A stretch of DNA of 64,000 nt from Prado023 sp963774745 (GTDB taxonomy: Bacteria; Actinomycetota; Actinomycetes; S36-B12; CAIYMF01). Numbering within the stretch: position 1 is the stretch's first letter; the number at the start of each line of letters is the position of its first letter. The notes under the pieces were generated by a model, which ran no database searches, was not told the DNA's origin, and saw only the letters and a program-made list of their open reading frames with translations. Made by a program: the position numbers and the translations under genes. The DNA lies in the NCBI GenBank assembly GCA_963774745.1, contig CAVZGE010000004.1, positions 48,632 through 112,631 of the forward strand, written 5' to 3'. Shown here piece after piece: positions 62,022 to 64,000 of the stretch.

Positions 62022-62024
62022 CGC

Positions 62025-63788
62025 TCAGTCCTCCCGGTCCCACGTCGGCGCCATGTCGCGCGCGAACTTGATGTCAGAGTTGCTCGTCCCAGCCGCGACC
62101 ATCGGCCAGACCATGGCGTCCTTGTGCACCCGGAAGTCCACGACCACCGGCGCGTCGTTGATCGACATCGCCTTCTCGATGGTGCCGTCGACGTCCTCGG
62201 CGGAGTCGCAGCGCAGGCCAACACATCCGTAGGCGTCGGCCAGCTTCACGAAGTCCGGGACGCTGTGCGAGTGCAGGTCGGTGTTGGAGTAGCGCTCGTT
62301 GTAGAACAACGACTGCCACTGGCGGACCATGCCCAGCGCGCCGTTGTTGATCAGCGCGACCTTGATCGGGATGTTGTTGATCGTGCAGGTCGCCAGCTCC
62401 TGGTTGGTCATCTGGAAGCAGCCGTCGCCGTCGATGGCCCACACGGTCTTCTCCGGCGCGCCGACCTTGGCGCCCATCGCGGCGGGCACGGCGAACCCCA
62501 TGGTGCCCAGGCCACCGGAGTTGATCCACGCGCCCGGCTTCTCGTACTGGACGAACTGCGCGGCCCACATCTGGTGCTGGCCGACGCCTGCGACGTAGAG
62601 GGCGTCGGGCCCGGCGATCTGGCCCAGTCGCTCGATGACGTACTGCGGGGCGAGCGTCCCGTCGCTGGGCTGCTCGTAGCCCAGCGGGTACTTCTCCAGC
62701 CAGCGGTCCAGCTCGGACCACCAGCCGGCGATGTCGAACGCCCGGCCGGCGGCCAGCTCGGCCTGGATGGCCACCACCAGCTCGGCGATGACCTCCCTGG
62801 CGTCGCCGACGATCGGCACGTCTGCGCGGCGGTTCTTGGAGATCTCGGCCGGGTCGATGTCGGCGTGGATGACCTTGGCGTTGGGCGCGAACGTCGACAG
62901 CTGGCCGGTGACCCGGTCGTCGAAGCGCGTGCCCAGGGCGATCAGCAGGTCCGAGGACTGCAGCGCCCCGACGGCGGCCACGGTGCCGTGCATGCCGGGC
63001 ATGCCCAGGTTCTGCGGGTGGCTGTCGGGCAGCGCCCCGCGGGCCATGAGCGTGGTCACCACCGGGATGCCCGTGAGGTCGGCCAGGGCGCGCAGCTCGG
63101 CGGCAGCACCGGCGCGGATGACCCCACCGCCCACGTAGAGGACCGGCTTTCGCGACTCCAGCATCAGGCGCGCGGCCTCGCGGACCTGCTTGGTGTGCGG
63201 TCGGGTCGTCGGCTTGTACCCCGGCAGGTCCAGCCGCGAGGGCCAGGCGAAGGTCGTCTGCGCCTGCAGGGCGTCCTTTGCGATGTCCACCAGGACCGGG
63301 CCGGGTCGGCCGGTGCTCGCGATGTGGAAGGCCTCGGCGATCGCCCGGGGGATCTCCTCGGCGCGGGTCACCAGGTAGTTGTGCTTGGTGACCGGCATCG
63401 TGATCCCACGGATGTCGGCCTCCTGGAAGGCATCGGTGCCGATGGCGGCCGAGTTCACCTGACCGGTGATCGCAACCATCGGCACCGAGTCCATGTACGC
63501 GTCAGCGATCGGCGTCACCAGGTTGGTGGCTCCCGGCCCGGAGGTCGCCATGCAGACCCCGACCCGTCCGGTCGCGTACGCGTAACCCGCTGCTGCATGC
63601 CCTGCGCCCTGCTCGTGGCGGACGAGGATGTGCCGGACCTGGGTGGAGTCCATCAACGGGTCGTATGCGGGCAGGATCGCGCCACCGGGGATGCCGAATA
63701 CCGTGTCGACACCGGCGGCCTCCAGCGAGCGCACGAGGCTGCTGGCCCCGCTGATCGTCGTGGTGGGTGGTGTGTGTGCCGTCGACAT
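62025..63788 (-). CDS. ilvB: Acetolactate synthase large subunit IlvB
   Basis: A 587-residue TPP- and FAD-dependent enzyme, first common step of branched-chain synthesis. The catalytic Glu59 is in RHEQGAGHAAAGYAYATG. FAD/TPP motifs include GTRFDDRVTGQLSTFAP and AIDGDGCFQMTNQELATC near residue 449. The start MSTAHTPPTT (ATG 63788) excludes an in-frame codon at 63881 that lies within the attenuator. The leader peptide and terminator precede it. Confidence 0.96.
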   Translation of the reverse strand: MSTAHTPPTTTISGASSLVRSLEAAGVDTVFGIPGGAILPAYDPLMDSTQVRHILVRHEQGAGHAAAGYAYATGRVGVCMATSGPGATNLVTPIADAYMDSVPMVAITGQVNSAAIGTDAFQEADIRGITMPVTKHNYLVTRAEEIPRAIAEAFHIASTGRPGPVLVDIAKDALQAQTTFAWPSRLDLPGYKPTTRPHTKQVREAARLMLESRKPVLYVGGGVIRAGAAAELRALADLTGIPVVTTLMARGALPDSHPQNLGMPGMHGTVAAVGALQSSDLLIALGTRFDDRVTGQLSTFAPNAKVIHADIDPAEISKNRRADVPIVGDAREVIAELVVAIQAELAAGRAFDIAGWWSELDRWLEKYPLGYEQPSDGTLAPQYVIERLGQIAGPDALYVAGVGQHQMWAAQFVQYEKPGAWINSGGLGTMGFAVPAAMGAKVGAPEKTVWAIDGDGCFQMTNQELATCTINNIPIKVALINNGALGMVRQWQSLFYNERYSNTDLHSHSVPDFVKLADAYGCVGLRCDSAEDVDGTIEKAMSINDAPVVVDFRVHKDAMVWPMVAAGTSNSDIKFARDMAPTWDRED

Positions 63789-63858
63789 GATCGGTCCCTT
63801 GCTCTCGGTTCGGGTTGTCGGTGGAGATCCTGCCAGTGCGGTGCTGGTGCAAATGAAA

Positions 63859-63887
63859 GACCCCGTGGCCCGAAGGCTCACGAGGTC
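63859..63887 (-). terminator. ilvB attenuator terminator
   Basis: On the minus strand GACCTCGTGaGCC-TTCG-GGCCACGGGGTC forms a 12-bp stem with one bulge (63859-63887) and is followed by TTTCATTT (63851-63858). It lies about 70 bp before ilvB. Its GCC-TTCG-GGC core matches the cimA terminator. Confidence 0.8.
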
Positions 63888-63906
63888 ACGTCGGAGTAGG
63901 GAACAG

Positions 63907-63957
63907 TCAGGCTGGGGTTCCCACCCCGGCGTGAGTCGCTACTACGATAATTCGCAC
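63907..63957 (-). CDS. ilvB leader peptide, Ile-Ile-Val-Val
   Basis: A short ORF starting GTG 63957 encodes MRIIVVATHAGVGTPA, with ATT ATC GTA GTA in a row. A GGGGT/ACCCC hairpin (63914-63927) overlaps its end, then comes the terminator. The frame stays open to the window edge and would add three Leu codons (CTT CTC CTG) if the true start is upstream. This fits ilvB leader peptides of Streptomyces and Corynebacterium type. Confidence 0.75.
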   Translation of the reverse strand: MRIIVVATHAGVGTPA

Positions 63958-64000
63958 GCGCTCATAGTGGCCCCGGCGCAGGAGAAGCGCAACCCCCAGG

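Noticed and set aside
63841..64000. T-box riboswitch before ilvB
   Set aside because: No T-box sequence or specifier loop is visible; a leader peptide and terminator explain the region.

Overview
The window is 64 kb of a high-GC Actinomycetota chromosome. The GC content is roughly 70 percent, GTG starts are common, and genes are tightly packed, mostly on the minus strand with many TGATG or ATGA junctions. The backbone order is ffh, glnD, glnK, amt, ftsY, smc, acyP, mutM, rnc, rpmF, DUF177, coaD, rsmD, recG, DAK-like, rpmB, thiL, DUF3515, ddl, gpsA, leuD, leuC, iclR, gltX, FAH, leuB, serA, ilvC, ilvN, ilvB. From general knowledge this is the same order as a long stretch of mycobacterial chromosomes, so most of the window is inherited core. 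No prophage, transposase, CRISPR array or rRNA was seen. The genus cannot be fixed from the sequence.

Layout. 1-7.7 kb: the start of ffh, a membrane flippase-like protein, an epimerase divergent from its probable TetR regulator, and the nitrogen-sensing set amt-glnK-glnD. 7.9-12.8 kb: an AidB-like acyl-CoA dehydrogenase, ftsY and a secreted beta-propeller protein. 12.9-21.3 kb: smc, acyP, mutM, rnc, rpmF, a coiled-coil protein, coaD and rsmD. 21.5-28.2 kb: an NYN protein, recG, a DAK-like kinase, rpmB, thiL, an Lrp-type ligand-binding protein and a DUF3515 lipoprotein. 28.3-39.8 kb: an IlvG-like TPP enzyme, ddl, a PLP lyase, MarC, a secreted GH25-like protein, gpsA, an acyltransferase, a large secreted protein with an apparent frameshift, and the HU protein. 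39.9-64 kb: branched-chain amino acid synthesis (leuCD with an IclR regulator, leuB, ilvE, cimA, leuA, serA, ilvC, ilvN, ilvB), with tRNA-Glu, tRNA-Gln and gltX among them.

The branched-chain genes form a near-complete regional set for leucine, isoleucine and valine. Three short leader peptides carry runs of the regulated residue's codons: Ile-Ile-Ile before cimA, Leu-Leu-Leu before leuA and Ile-Ile-Val-Val before ilvB. The cimA and ilvB leaders are followed by intrinsic terminators that share a GCC-TTCG-GGC core, which suggests transcription attenuation; leuA has two mutually exclusive hairpins instead.

The least explained structure is a 175-185 bp intergenic element at two places (9667-9851 and 30145-30319). 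Each holds four copies of a 27-bp motif in the order forward-forward-reverse-reverse, with a 17-nt centre. Two genes, cimA and the large secreted protein, carry single-base frameshifts in short G/C runs; these may be assembly errors, and in the polyglycine case phase variation is possible.
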